From Kaistella sp. (GTDB lineage: Bacteria; Bacteroidota; Bacteroidia; Flavobacteriales; Weeksellaceae): a stretch of DNA of 64,000 bases. Where the stretch lies: assembly GCA_019459085.1 (NCBI GenBank), contig JAIBEW010000004.1, forward strand, positions 1-64,000, given 5' to 3'. The first letter of the stretch is position 1; the number at the start of each line of letters is the position of its first letter. A program made the translations under genes and the position numbers. Below are positions 34,633 to 43,519 of the stretch, one piece after another. A model generated the notes under the pieces. That model worked only from the letters and a program-made list of their open reading frames with translations, was not told the DNA's origin and made no database searches.

Positions 34633-35025
34633 CTAAAACCTGAATTTCCTGCTTTCTTTTTTTTCACCCAAGTGTTTTTTTGCCGTAATCCTTTTTTCAA
34701 TCTGTCTTTTTGAAGGTTTTGTGGCCTTCCGCGGCTTAGGTTTAATTAAGGATTTATTGACGAGTTCCAGAATTCTGTCGGTAGCTATTTTTTTGTTCTG
34801 AAGCTGAGTCCGGCTTTCTGAAACGGTAAGTTGAAGTATTCCTTCAAGACTGATTCTGTTTTTAAGTTTTATAGAAATAAGTTCTATTTCCTCATCACTG
34901 AAAAAATCAGATTCCGAAAACTTCCACATCACGGTTACAGCAGTCTCCACTTTATTCACGTTCTGTCCGCCTGCTCCACTGCTGCGGGAGGTTTTGTAGG
35001 TCAGTTCTTTTGTGAAATCTTTCAT
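34633..35025 (-). CDS. arfB: Ribosome-rescue peptidyl-tRNA hydrolase ArfB
   Basis: ArfB (YaeJ) frees ribosomes stalled at the end of a message that lacks a stop codon. The 130-residue protein has the catalytic GGQ at residues 19-21 in SSGAGGQNVNKVET and lacks the codon-reading domains of true release factors. Its C-terminal 30 residues are strongly basic (KPRKATKPSKRQIEKR, then KKHLGEKKESRK), the tail that enters the empty mRNA channel. It lies 24 bp after menE on the same strand and is probably co-transcribed. Confidence 0.95.
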   Translation of the reverse strand: MKDFTKELTYKTSRSSGAGGQNVNKVETAVTVMWKFSESDFFSDEEIELISIKLKNRISLEGILQLTVSESRTQLQNKKIATDRILELVNKSLIKPKPRKATKPSKRQIEKRITAKKHLGEKKESRKFRF

Positions 35026-35049
35026 TTTGTAAAATAGAAATGTTTGGTT

Positions 35050-36090
35050 TTATGGCTGAAGCAAATTTAACAATTCTTTACGGTTAATCTTTCCATTTGG
35101 GATCCGCGGAAATTTCGGAAGAAAAAAGATTTCCTTTGGTTTGTGATTTTTTGACCACGAAACTTCAATTTCAGTCATCAAGGTTGCAATCTTTAATTTT
35201 AAGACATCTGATTCCTCACCTTCAACAATCATGATTAATTTCTGACCGAGTTTTTCATCACTTATAGCCGAAAATACGACATCGTTCGGAAGGTTTTTAC
35301 TCACATAATCTTCCAGTTTTTCAGGATGAATCTTCAGTCCACCAGAATTGATTACGTTATCGAACCTTCCAGTGAACTTAAATTTGTTTTCAGCAACCAA
35401 CTCAACTAGATCATTAGTCTGAATGATTTCCGGGTTGAGTTTAGGTGCCGTGATATTGAGACACCTTCGTTCATCCAGAGAAATTTTAATACCATCGAAA
35501 ACAGTGAAATATTCTTCGGCAACAGGATAAATCTGCTTCAGGGCAATATGAGAGAGAGTTTCAGACATGCCGTACGTCTCATAAATTTTCGAAAGTGAAT
35601 TTTCCAATCCTACCCCATGAATCTTTTGTTTTAAATTTTCTGAAACCTGCGCTCCTCCAATAATCAGATTTCTGATCAAATGGATCTTCTCCAACGAATT
35701 CTCGACCTGCAGCGGAGACATTGCGCAGAAATCAAATTCCTCCTCCACACCTTCCAATGGATCGGAGTTTGGGTTTTTAACGATAAGCCTCAGTTTTCTA
35801 GAAATTGAACGTACCATCATCATTTTTCCGGAGATATATTCCACCGGAAGGCACAATAATGCCGAGTCCCCTTCTTTCAGTTTCAGGAAATCGCAGGTCA
35901 TTTCTGCAGAACTGAGCATGCTTTTTTTTTCAATCTGAAAGATTTTCGGAGCTCCGGTAGAGCCTGAAGTCTGTACAGCGACGGTTTTGGACGGAGAAAA
36001 CCACTCGTTCAGAAAATTTTGTACTTTTTCTTCGAAATCACTCTCGACCGATAAACGATTCATATTGAAGTCTTTAAAATCAATGACCAT
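35050..36090 (-). CDS. menE: AMP-binding ligase, probable o-succinylbenzoate-CoA ligase
   Basis: This 346-residue protein is a short acyl-adenylate-forming enzyme. The nucleotide loop TSGSTGAPK lies near residue 42, the middle motif YGMSETLSH near 175, GRFDNVINSGGLKI near 250, and the C-terminal catalytic lysine in PNGKINRKEL. Its small size and sequence fit the Bacteroidota form of MenE, which makes o-succinylbenzoyl-CoA for menaquinone. Other men genes are not in the window, so the assignment rests on family resemblance. The first Met (MVIDFKDF) is used; MNRLSV nine codons later is possible. Confidence 0.82.
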   Translation of the reverse strand: MVIDFKDFNMNRLSVESDFEEKVQNFLNEWFSPSKTVAVQTSGSTGAPKIFQIEKKSMLSSAEMTCDFLKLKEGDSALLCLPVEYISGKMMMVRSISRKLRLIVKNPNSDPLEGVEEEFDFCAMSPLQVENSLEKIHLIRNLIIGGAQVSENLKQKIHGVGLENSLSKIYETYGMSETLSHIALKQIYPVAEEYFTVFDGIKISLDERRCLNITAPKLNPEIIQTNDLVELVAENKFKFTGRFDNVINSGGLKIHPEKLEDYVSKNLPNDVVFSAISDEKLGQKLIMIVEGEESDVLKLKIATLMTEIEVSWSKNHKPKEIFFLPKFPRIPNGKINRKELLNLLQP

Positions 36091-36140
36091 TTCCTGAAAA
36101 AATTTATTAAAATATTTTTATTATTTAAGTGATGAATTTA

Positions 36141-36171
36141 TTTGCAGTTATTAAAAATTATTTTAAATTTG
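36141..36171 (+). promoter_or_regulatory. Promoter of tRNA-Gln
   Basis: This is the fullest promoter in the window: -33 element TTTG at 36141-36144 and -7 box TAAATTTG at 36164-36171, 19 nt apart. Transcription should begin a few nt before the tRNA at 36186. Confidence 0.75.
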
Positions 36172-36185
36172 CACCACAATAATTG

Positions 36186-36256
36186 AGACCCATGGTGTAA
36201 CGGTAGCACTTCGGTTTTTGGTACCGTCAGTTGGGGTTCGAATCCCTGTGGGTCTA
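36186..36256 (+). tRNA. tRNA-Gln (anticodon TTG)
   Basis: A 71-nt cloverleaf folds well. The acceptor AGACCCA pairs fully with TGGGTCT; the D arm has GTG with CAC; the anticodon loop TTTTGGT puts TTG at positions 34-36; the T arm has loop TTCGAAT and stem with two G-T pairs. The top anticodon-stem pair is a T-T mismatch. CCA is not encoded. It stands alone with a strong promoter and terminator. Confidence 0.95.
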
Positions 36257-36262
36257 CAATTT

Positions 36263-36298
36263 AAAAGAAGCCTTCTGAAATTTCAGAAGGCTTCTTTA
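36263..36298. terminator. Bidirectional terminator between tRNA-Gln and argS
   Basis: A 15-bp stem, AAGAAGCCTTCTGAA with its complement, lies between the tRNA and the convergent argS, with A and T flanks on both sides. Confidence 0.92.
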
Positions 36299-36300
36299 TT

Positions 36301-38064
36301 TTACATCCTGTCCACCGTTCCGATTCCCAGAAGCTCAAGTGATTTTTTAATTGTTTTTCCTGTTAAAGACGAAAGTTCGAGACGGAACTGTTTGATTCCT
36401 TCGTTTTCCTGTTTCATCATAGGATTGTTCTGATAGAAGGAATTATAGGACTTCACGACTTCGTAAAGGTAGTTCGCAACCAAAGCAGGACTTAATGCTT
36501 CAGCAGCTTTTGAAACGATCTCTTTATAGTTTGACAACTGCATAATCAGCTCTTTTTCTGATGCATTCAGGTCATAATCAGCCTCAGCGTCACCAGTTTT
36601 AAAATCTGCTTTATTCAGCAAAGACTGGATTCGTGCATAGGTATATTGAATGAACGGTCCTGTATTCCCGTTAAAATCGATACTTTCAGCAGGATTGAAG
36701 AGCATTTTTTTCTTCGGATCAACTTTCAGCATAAAATATTTCAGGGCACCCATTCCCACGGTTTCATAGGATCTTTCTTTTTCTTCGTCGGAAAGGTTTT
36801 CGAGTTTCCCCAATTCCTGAGATTTCTCTTTGGCAGTACGGTGCATCTCTTCCATGAGGTCGTCAGCGTCCACAACTGTTCCTTCACGGGACTTCATTTT
36901 ACCTTCTGGCAACTCTACCATTCCGTAGGATAGATGAAACAGATTTTCAGCCCATTTGTAACCCAGTTTTTTAAGGATTTTAAACAACACATCAAAATGA
37001 TAATCCTGTTCATTCCCCACCGTGTAAATCAGTTTCTGAATATCGTTGTCTTTAAAACGTTCCACTGCGGTGCCCAAATCCTGAGTCATGTAGACAGATG
37101 TCCCGTCAGAACGCAGCAGCAGTTTGTGATCAAGACCTTCCTCGGCGAGATCGCACCAAACAGATCCGTCATCTTTTCGGTACAGAACACCATTATTTAA
37201 TCCTTCGTGGATTAAATCTTTACCCAAAATATAGGTATTGCTTTCGTACTGCACCATATCGAAATCAACTCCAAGTCTTTTATATGTTTCTGCGAAACCT
37301 GCGTACACCCAGGAGTTCATTTCCTTCCAAAGATCTCTTACATGAGCGTCGCCTTTTTCCCAGTCGAGAAGCATTTTCTGGGCTTCCTGAATCAGCGGTG
37401 CATTTTTCTTTGCAGATTCTTCATCGCTACCCGATGCTATAAGTTCTGAAATTTCTTTTTTATAATTTTTATCGAATTCCACATAGTAATTCCCCACGAA
37501 TTTATCTCCCTTCAGGTTAGTGGATTCCGGTGTCTGCCCGTTTCCGAATTTTTCCCACGCCAGCATTGACTTACAGATGTGAATACCGCGATCGTTAATA
37601 ATCTGCGTTTTCAATACATTGTACCCGTCTTCTTTAAGGATCTGAGCGACCGAAAATCCCAAAAGGTTGTTACGGATATGGCCCAAATGCAGTGGTTTAT
37701 TGGTGTTGGGAGAAGAATACTCTACCATCACCGTCTGATTTTTTGGATGAACAGCGCCGAAACTCTGCTGAAGATTGCTGAAATTGCTGAAAAAGAAATT
37801 ATTTTTAATCGTGAGGTTTAAAAAGCCTTTTACAACATTATAGCTATGCACAAAATCTGCCTGTGCCGAGAGTGCGTTACCGAGTTCCACCGCAATTAAA
37901 TCGGGGCCTTTTTTGAGAAGTTTAACGAGAGGGAAAGTGACGATGGTGAAGTCCCCTTCAAATTCAGTTTTATTCTGCTGAACCTCGAGTTGAAGGTCAT
38001 TGATCTGATAAGTACTCCGGATAATTTCGGAAATTTTATGCTGGATGAGGTCTTTGATATTCAT
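36301..38064 (-). CDS. argS: Arginyl-tRNA synthetase
   Basis: ArgS charges tRNA-Arg. I start at 38064 (MNIKDLIQHKISEII), giving 587 residues; the frame is open 14 codons further but those add a hydrophobic stretch not found in the family. The N-terminal Arg-specific additional domain covers about 1-110. The HIGH motif is HLGHIRNN near residue 125, the KMSK position reads GKMKSREG near residue 375, and the DALR anticodon-binding domain with YTYARIQSLL follows. A perfect -7 box lies 16 nt upstream of the chosen start, which supports it. Confidence 0.96.
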   Translation of the reverse strand: MNIKDLIQHKISEIIRSTYQINDLQLEVQQNKTEFEGDFTIVTFPLVKLLKKGPDLIAVELGNALSAQADFVHSYNVVKGFLNLTIKNNFFFSNFSNLQQSFGAVHPKNQTVMVEYSSPNTNKPLHLGHIRNNLLGFSVAQILKEDGYNVLKTQIINDRGIHICKSMLAWEKFGNGQTPESTNLKGDKFVGNYYVEFDKNYKKEISELIASGSDEESAKKNAPLIQEAQKMLLDWEKGDAHVRDLWKEMNSWVYAGFAETYKRLGVDFDMVQYESNTYILGKDLIHEGLNNGVLYRKDDGSVWCDLAEEGLDHKLLLRSDGTSVYMTQDLGTAVERFKDNDIQKLIYTVGNEQDYHFDVLFKILKKLGYKWAENLFHLSYGMVELPEGKMKSREGTVVDADDLMEEMHRTAKEKSQELGKLENLSDEEKERSYETVGMGALKYFMLKVDPKKKMLFNPAESIDFNGNTGPFIQYTYARIQSLLNKADFKTGDAEADYDLNASEKELIMQLSNYKEIVSKAAEALSPALVANYLYEVVKSYNSFYQNNPMMKQENEGIKQFRLELSSLTGKTIKKSLELLGIGTVDRM

Positions 38065-38080
38065 GATAAAAATTTGACTA

Positions 38081-38088
38081 CAAATATA
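38081..38088 (-). promoter_or_regulatory. -7 box of argS
   Basis: The minus strand reads TATATTTG, a perfect -7 box, 16 nt before the ATG at 38064. It lies inside the longer open frame, ruling out the upstream start. Confidence 0.65.
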
Positions 38089-38094
38089 CGGAAA

Positions 38095-38125
38095 TAAAAA
38101 AACCACTCCGAAGAGTGGTCTTTTA
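38095..38125 (-). terminator. Terminator of the susCD operon
   Basis: ACCACTC pairs with GAGTGGT around CGAA (38102-38119), followed on the minus strand by seven T. Confidence 0.88.
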
Positions 38126-38150
38126 TATAATATTTAACTTTTACTTTTAA

Positions 38151-39581
38151 TTAGTTAACGTCCCAGAAAAGTTTAGTAGTTGCCTTATCACCGCCTATTG
38201 CAGAAGCAGCAGCGTTAACATTGCCTTTATTAAGTACATATTCCTGATCAGAGTACGGCATTCTTACCGGAACTCCATCAATTTTAGAACCTGGCGGATT
38301 AACGAAAACAGGGTTATCAAGTCTTCTTGAAAAATTCCATGCAGCGAAAGGGCTGTCGAATAAAGCGATCCATGCCTCTTCCCCGATTGATTTTTTCCAG
38401 TTTACAGCATCGTAAGGATGCGCAGCTAAGTAAGTTGCAGCATCAGCAGAAGAAACTCCGCTACTTATCATTGACTCCGTTACAGCACCGTTATAGAAAG
38501 ATACAGCAGTACCACCTACAGAGAAACCTCTTTGTGCAGCTTCTGCTTTCATGAATAAAACCTCAACGTAACTTAAATATGCTGCTGGACCATCACTAGC
38601 TAAGAAGAAATCGCTTAAGTGAGATTTACCGTTGAAAGGGTTTAAACTTCCAAAGACACCACCAACATAATCCCCTCCTACTGTAGTGAACCATTCAGCT
38701 CTTCTTGGGTCATTTTTCGCGTTCATCATGTTAATTACTTTTTCAGAAGGAACAAAGTCATTTCTACCCGATGAAACTAAATCATCAAAAATAGGGTTAT
38801 TAAATGTACCTCCTGCGAAATGAAGTGTATAAGATTCTGCATCTGAAGAAATAACACCACCAGCAATTGCTGATTCGGCTGCAGCCTTTGCCGCAACGGC
38901 ATTTGTATCAGCCAGATTCATAGCCAGTCTTAATTTTACGGAATTTGCTAAATGCTTCCATTTCGTCATATCTCCACCATACACTAAATCACCTGTTCCG
39001 TAGCCTTGTGCCCCCTCATCAATCGTGGAAACCACCGCATTGATACGGGCAAGCAAATCTGTATAAATGGCCTTGTCATCATCGTACTTCGGAGCAAAAT
39101 TTCCTTCTCCAGCTTTTAAAGCATCAAAATAAGGAATATCCCCGTACGTATTTACAAGATTTTCCCAAACGACAATCTGAGAGATCTCTAATGTTGCCAT
39201 TTTGTTGGTTCTTTCCGCAGGCGAATTTACTGCTTCAGCAGGAAGATTTTTTTTCGCGTTTTCATAGTTATTCAATGAATACACGTACATCCTGTTCCAG
39301 TGATTACGTGGCTGGTTTCTCGTAACTAAATCATAGTTCGTTTCATCAGTATACGTGGTCTCTGCCCACTGTTGTACGAAAAATCTATAATTGTTAAAGT
39401 TAACGCTACCCGTGTGCGTATAGTAGAAAAACTGTTGTTGCCCCATCGCCAAATGAGTTTCCGACGGCAACGTGGAGGGATGCTTTGGATCCTCGTTGAG
39501 TGAAAGCAAGTCTCTTTGACAAGAGGTGAGGCTGATAGCAGCCAATGCACCAATGACAAGTTTATTTAATATTTTTTTCAT
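38151..39581 (-). CDS. SusD/RagB-family outer-membrane lipoprotein
   Basis: This 476-residue protein is the surface-exposed lid and nutrient-binding partner of the TonB-linked porin encoded just upstream. The signal peptide ends in a lipobox LTSC with the lipidated Cys21. The helical SusD fold is indicated by NHWNRMYVYSLNNYENAKK near residue 95 and KLRLAMNLADTN near 215. It resembles the SusD-like_2 group, which is often linked to non-starch glycans or peptides; no glycoside hydrolase, sulfatase or peptidase gene lies next to it, so the substrate is unknown. It follows SusC by 10 bp. Confidence 0.92.
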   Translation of the reverse strand: MKKILNKLVIGALAAISLTSCQRDLLSLNEDPKHPSTLPSETHLAMGQQQFFYYTHTGSVNFNNYRFFVQQWAETTYTDETNYDLVTRNQPRNHWNRMYVYSLNNYENAKKNLPAEAVNSPAERTNKMATLEISQIVVWENLVNTYGDIPYFDALKAGEGNFAPKYDDDKAIYTDLLARINAVVSTIDEGAQGYGTGDLVYGGDMTKWKHLANSVKLRLAMNLADTNAVAAKAAAESAIAGGVISSDAESYTLHFAGGTFNNPIFDDLVSSGRNDFVPSEKVINMMNAKNDPRRAEWFTTVGGDYVGGVFGSLNPFNGKSHLSDFFLASDGPAAYLSYVEVLFMKAEAAQRGFSVGGTAVSFYNGAVTESMISSGVSSADAATYLAAHPYDAVNWKKSIGEEAWIALFDSPFAAWNFSRRLDNPVFVNPPGSKIDGVPVRMPYSDQEYVLNKGNVNAAASAIGGDKATTKLFWDVN

Positions 39582-39591
39582 TTTTATATTC

Positions 39592-42500
39592 TTAAAATTT
39601 TAATGTAACATTTAATCCCACATCTCTTGTTGTAGGAAGTGAACCAATAGACCAGCCATAGGCTCTGATTCCTCCGGCTCCTCCGCCAACCATATTTTCA
39701 GGATCGGCATATGGTAAGTTCTTGTGAATAATCCATAAGTTTCGACCTACTAAAGAAACTTTGGCTTCCCGTACGAATGTTCCTGCTAAAAGTGATTTAG
39801 GCAGCATATATCCAATAGAGGCTTCCCTTAATTTTACATAGGATCCGTCATAAACAAATCGTGAAGCAGGCATTCTGGCATATCCATCAAGCGATCCAAA
39901 AGCAGTTGGATTGGCAGTAGTAGTTGTATTCACATTGCCATTGGGATTAACACCAGGCCAAACAATTCCTTCCTCTCTTACATTTCCAACAGCGGTTTCT
40001 TCATATAGACCTGTTGCAAGACCGTAGTACATATCTGTAGAGAAAACATCTCCTCCCTGTCTAACATCAATTAAGAAACTTAAAGATAAACCTTTATAAG
40101 TCATACTGTTTCTCAATCCACCGATCCAATCAGGGGTAACGTTACCGATAATCTGATTATTTTGACGTAGATAGTAACCTGTAGTAGCATTAACAACCGG
40201 CTGGCCGTTTAACCACACATAATCGCTTCCTACCAGGGTTCCCCATGCTTCGCCTTCTCTTGCATTAAGTGAAACACCACCCTGGAATGAATTTAACAAA
40301 ACGTTGGATACATCAGACACCTCGTTATGTAGTAACTCAACCACTTGGTTTCTGTTTTGTGCCCAGTTCGCATCAATACTCCATGTAAAATTATCATTTT
40401 TAACCGGAACTAAACCTAACTGCACTTCATAACCCCAGTTATCAATTCTACCTGCGTTTACGGAGGCAGAAGTTAGACCTGAACCAGAAGAAATAGGAAG
40501 ATTAGGAAGAATTTGATTTATTGTCTTTGTTTTATAGTATGCAACATCGAAAGTAACTCTGTTGTTAAGTAAACTTCCTTCCATTCCCACCTCGAATTCT
40601 TTTGCTCGCTGAGGCTTCAGATTGGAGTTTGGTTGACGGGTTTGAGAACCTGAAAGACCTACATCTCCGAAGAAACCTGCCGCATTGTAATAATACTGTA
40701 ACTGATATGGATCAGCAGTACCTCCTACTTCAGCGTAATTCGCCCTAAGTTTCCAGAATCGCAGCCAACTTGGCTTTACCAATTCCGATAAAATTAATGC
40801 TCCTGTCACAGATCCGTACTGATACACATTCTCTCCGGCTGGTAAAGTAGAACTCTCATCAATTCTGTATGTACCATCCAGATAGAATAATTTGTAAAAA
40901 TCAAACGATGCTGAAGCATACCCAGAATTTGTTTGAGTGATGTATTCATTTTCTGCAGGTGCAAGTGTTGGTGCAGCACTGTTTGCAAGACTGTAAATGT
41001 CTCTCAATACTAATCCACCTTCGGTAGTTGCATAAATTGAATTGTAATAATTTCTTCGTACAGTACCTCCGAGCACCCCACCAACATTAATGTCATCGGT
41101 TATGTCAAATTTATAATTTGCGATTACATCATAATTAGTTTCAGTTTTGAAAATATCTTGCTTTCCATAGCCAGATTCTACAGTATTTCCGGCAGCACCG
41201 AATGTCTGCGCTAATGACCCGACCGCCAGTCTGTTTTCAATAGCCAAGTCATATCTGTCATAAGACACTCTACCTAATATGTTAACATTATCGGTTAAAT
41301 CATATGTCAAACTCGCAATACTGAAACTTCTGTTTCTTTTATCTGTTGGATAACTTTCATAAACCTGAAAATACGGGTTATTCCAGAATATAGGTCTTGT
41401 ATTGGAAGAATCATAAGGATTCCAGGTAACGTTCCCATAATTATTAGCCGCGGTTGGATTAGCAGCAGCACGGAAATATGCATCTTTCAGTGAATTTACA
41501 TCAACGTTGGTTTGCCACCACTGTCTGAATCCGGACATAATATTATCACTATATCCCGTCGTATTTCTACCTCGCGTATCTTGCAAAGTAAGGGTAGTAT
41601 AAAATGAAGAATGCAATTTAGGACTGAAATCATAATTCGCTTTTAAAGAGAATGTGTTCTTAGCCATTTTTGAATTCGGCATTAATCCATTTGACGTTAA
41701 ATTATCATATGAGAACATAATATTTTTATCCCTCGACCCCTTTTGCAATGTCACGGTATTGGAGAATGAAAATGGGGTTTCAAAAAATTTAATCGGTCCG
41801 TTTTTAGCAGCGACCCAAGGAGTAGCTTTACCATAGTTGGGAGATGACGGATCCAGAGATTCCCACTGATAAACCAATTGATTGGCATCAAATTTAGGAC
41901 CCCATGAAGCATCTTCAGCGAAATTGGCATAAAAATTACCATCTGCAGCCGGACCCTCTGTGTAGAAAGATTGATCATAACCTGCTCCGTATTTATCCTG
42001 ATATTTCGGGAAGGTACTCTCATCGATAAATCCAGCCTGTACTGCGGAAGACCATGTCACGCCCCAAGATCCGTCATCATTTCCTTTCCCGCTTTTAGTG
42101 GTGATCAAAATAACTCCGTTTAGGCCCCGCTCACCGTACAAAGCAGATGCGGCTGCACCTTTCAGTACGTTGATAGATTCGATGTCATCCTGATTAATAT
42201 CAGACAATGCATTACCATAATCAGTATTAAATCCAAAAGTTGAACTGTTGTCAATAGGAGAACCATCAATTACGATAAGTGGGTTACTCCCATTTACCCC
42301 TTTAACACCTCTAATGACTAAGTTAGCAGAACCAGCAAAGTTGCTGTTTGTTGTAACATTAAGACCTGCAACTTTACCCGAGAGTTGAGCGGCAATATTC
42401 CCGGTGTTGGTTGTTCCGTCAGAGAGTGCACTAGCTTTTACTTCCTGTGAGGCATATCCCAAGGATTTTTTCTCTCTCTTAATACCTAAGGCCGTCACTA

Positions 42501-42606
42501 CAACGCCTTCGATATCCTGCGTGTTAATAGTGTCCTGCTGCGCATTTACCAAAGCAAATGACGCAGTTAAAACTACTGCTAGAACGCTTGTTGTTAGTTT
42601 CTTCAT
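39592..42606 (-). CDS. SusC/RagA-family TonB-linked outer-membrane protein
   Basis: This 1004-residue protein is the TonB-driven transporter half of a SusCD pair. A signal peptide (ending VNAQ at about residue 23) is followed at once by the region VVVTALGIKREKKSLGYA that begins the plug; LVIRGVKGVNGSNPLIVIDG and SINVLKGAAASALYGERG are the SusC plug signatures. The usual N-terminal carboxypeptidase-regulatory domain is missing. The barrel ends VGLNVTLKF with a terminal Phe. It is the first gene of the operon; no sigma/anti-sigma regulator pair is nearby. Confidence 0.94.
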   Translation of the reverse strand: MKKLTTSVLAVVLTASFALVNAQQDTINTQDIEGVVVTALGIKREKKSLGYASQEVKASALSDGTTNTGNIAAQLSGKVAGLNVTTNSNFAGSANLVIRGVKGVNGSNPLIVIDGSPIDNSSTFGFNTDYGNALSDINQDDIESINVLKGAAASALYGERGLNGVILITTKSGKGNDDGSWGVTWSSAVQAGFIDESTFPKYQDKYGAGYDQSFYTEGPAADGNFYANFAEDASWGPKFDANQLVYQWESLDPSSPNYGKATPWVAAKNGPIKFFETPFSFSNTVTLQKGSRDKNIMFSYDNLTSNGLMPNSKMAKNTFSLKANYDFSPKLHSSFYTTLTLQDTRGRNTTGYSDNIMSGFRQWWQTNVDVNSLKDAYFRAAANPTAANNYGNVTWNPYDSSNTRPIFWNNPYFQVYESYPTDKRNRSFSIASLTYDLTDNVNILGRVSYDRYDLAIENRLAVGSLAQTFGAAGNTVESGYGKQDIFKTETNYDVIANYKFDITDDINVGGVLGGTVRRNYYNSIYATTEGGLVLRDIYSLANSAAPTLAPAENEYITQTNSGYASASFDFYKLFYLDGTYRIDESSTLPAGENVYQYGSVTGALILSELVKPSWLRFWKLRANYAEVGGTADPYQLQYYYNAAGFFGDVGLSGSQTRQPNSNLKPQRAKEFEVGMEGSLLNNRVTFDVAYYKTKTINQILPNLPISSGSGLTSASVNAGRIDNWGYEVQLGLVPVKNDNFTWSIDANWAQNRNQVVELLHNEVSDVSNVLLNSFQGGVSLNAREGEAWGTLVGSDYVWLNGQPVVNATTGYYLRQNNQIIGNVTPDWIGGLRNSMTYKGLSLSFLIDVRQGGDVFSTDMYYGLATGLYEETAVGNVREEGIVWPGVNPNGNVNTTTTANPTAFGSLDGYARMPASRFVYDGSYVKLREASIGYMLPKSLLAGTFVREAKVSLVGRNLWIIHKNLPYADPENMVGGGAGGIRAYGWSIGSLPTTRDVGLNVTLKF

Positions 42607-42730
42607 ATCAAATTAAATTTTTCGTTGTAGCAAATGTGCAAAACTTTCTTTATACAACCAAATAATTTGTTAAGAAATTCTTAATATATTTGTAATAAGT
42701 CCTTAACATTGCGAAAATATAAGTGTTTTT

Positions 42731-43360
42731 ATGGAATTGCTAAAAAAATGGTCAGATAATTATGTTGAAGCGGGGTGCGATGAGGTCGGCCGGGGCTGCT
42801 TGTGCGGACCTGTGGTTGCCGCAGTGGTAATTTTAGATGAAAACTTTATGCAAAATTTTGTTAACGACTCCAAAAAACTAACATTTAAAGTCCGCACTGA
42901 ACTGGACTCCTATATAAAGGACCATGCAAAGGAATACGCGATTGCTGAACTCCCGCCTTCTTTTATCGACGAGCATAACATCCTGAACGCAAGCATTCAT
43001 GCGATGCATTTGGCTTTGGATCTGCTGAAAATCCGGCCTGAACTCATACTCGTAGACGGAAACCGATTTCATCCTTATCATTTCATTCCCCATCAGTGTA
43101 TCGTGAAAGGTGACACCAAACTGCTTTCGATTGCAGCAGCTTCAATACTGGCAAAGAATTACCGGGATAAGCTGATGCTGGAACTGCACGAAGAATTTCC
43201 AAACTACGGATGGAATACCAATATGGGCTATGCAACCAGAGAACACCGGGATGCTCTCGTGAAATTCGGGCCAACCGTTCATCACCGCCGTTCTTTCCGT
43301 TTGGATTACAGCTATCAGGAAGAAGAAGAGGACCTTCTTCAGAATGAGCTTTTTATTTAG
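42731..43360 (+). CDS. rnhB: Ribonuclease HII
   Basis: RnhB cuts RNA in RNA-DNA hybrids and begins removal of single ribonucleotides from DNA. The 209-residue protein has the catalytic Asp17 and Glu18 in CDEVGRGCLCGPVVAA, the third acidic residue in LILVDGNRF near 108, and KGDTKLLSIAAASILAK near 137. It is transcribed away from susC. The terminator at 43474-43502 separates it from convergent yidC. Confidence 0.96.
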   Translation: MELLKKWSDNYVEAGCDEVGRGCLCGPVVAAVVILDENFMQNFVNDSKKLTFKVRTELDSYIKDHAKEYAIAELPPSFIDEHNILNASIHAMHLALDLLKIRPELILVDGNRFHPYHFIPHQCIVKGDTKLLSIAAASILAKNYRDKLMLELHEEFPNYGWNTNMGYATREHRDALVKFGPTVHHRRSFRLDYSYQEEEEDLLQNELFI

Positions 43361-43472
43361 CCTCGCAAATCTTCATTTTCAATAATCTCACATTTATTCT
43401 AACAGAAATCCGGTACAAAATACTTTGCATGTCATATTTCGGGCAGACCTTTTAATATTTAAATTTTAAGCA

Positions 43473-43502
43473 CAAAAAAAGCGGAAAAATATTTTCCGCT
43501 TC
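43473..43502. terminator. Terminator between rnhB and yidC
   Basis: AGCGGAAAA pairs with TTTTCCGCT (43480-43488 and 43492-43500). The seven A on the left act as a T run for yidC on the minus strand. Confidence 0.88.
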
Positions 43503-43519
43503 ATATATATAAGGAGTGT

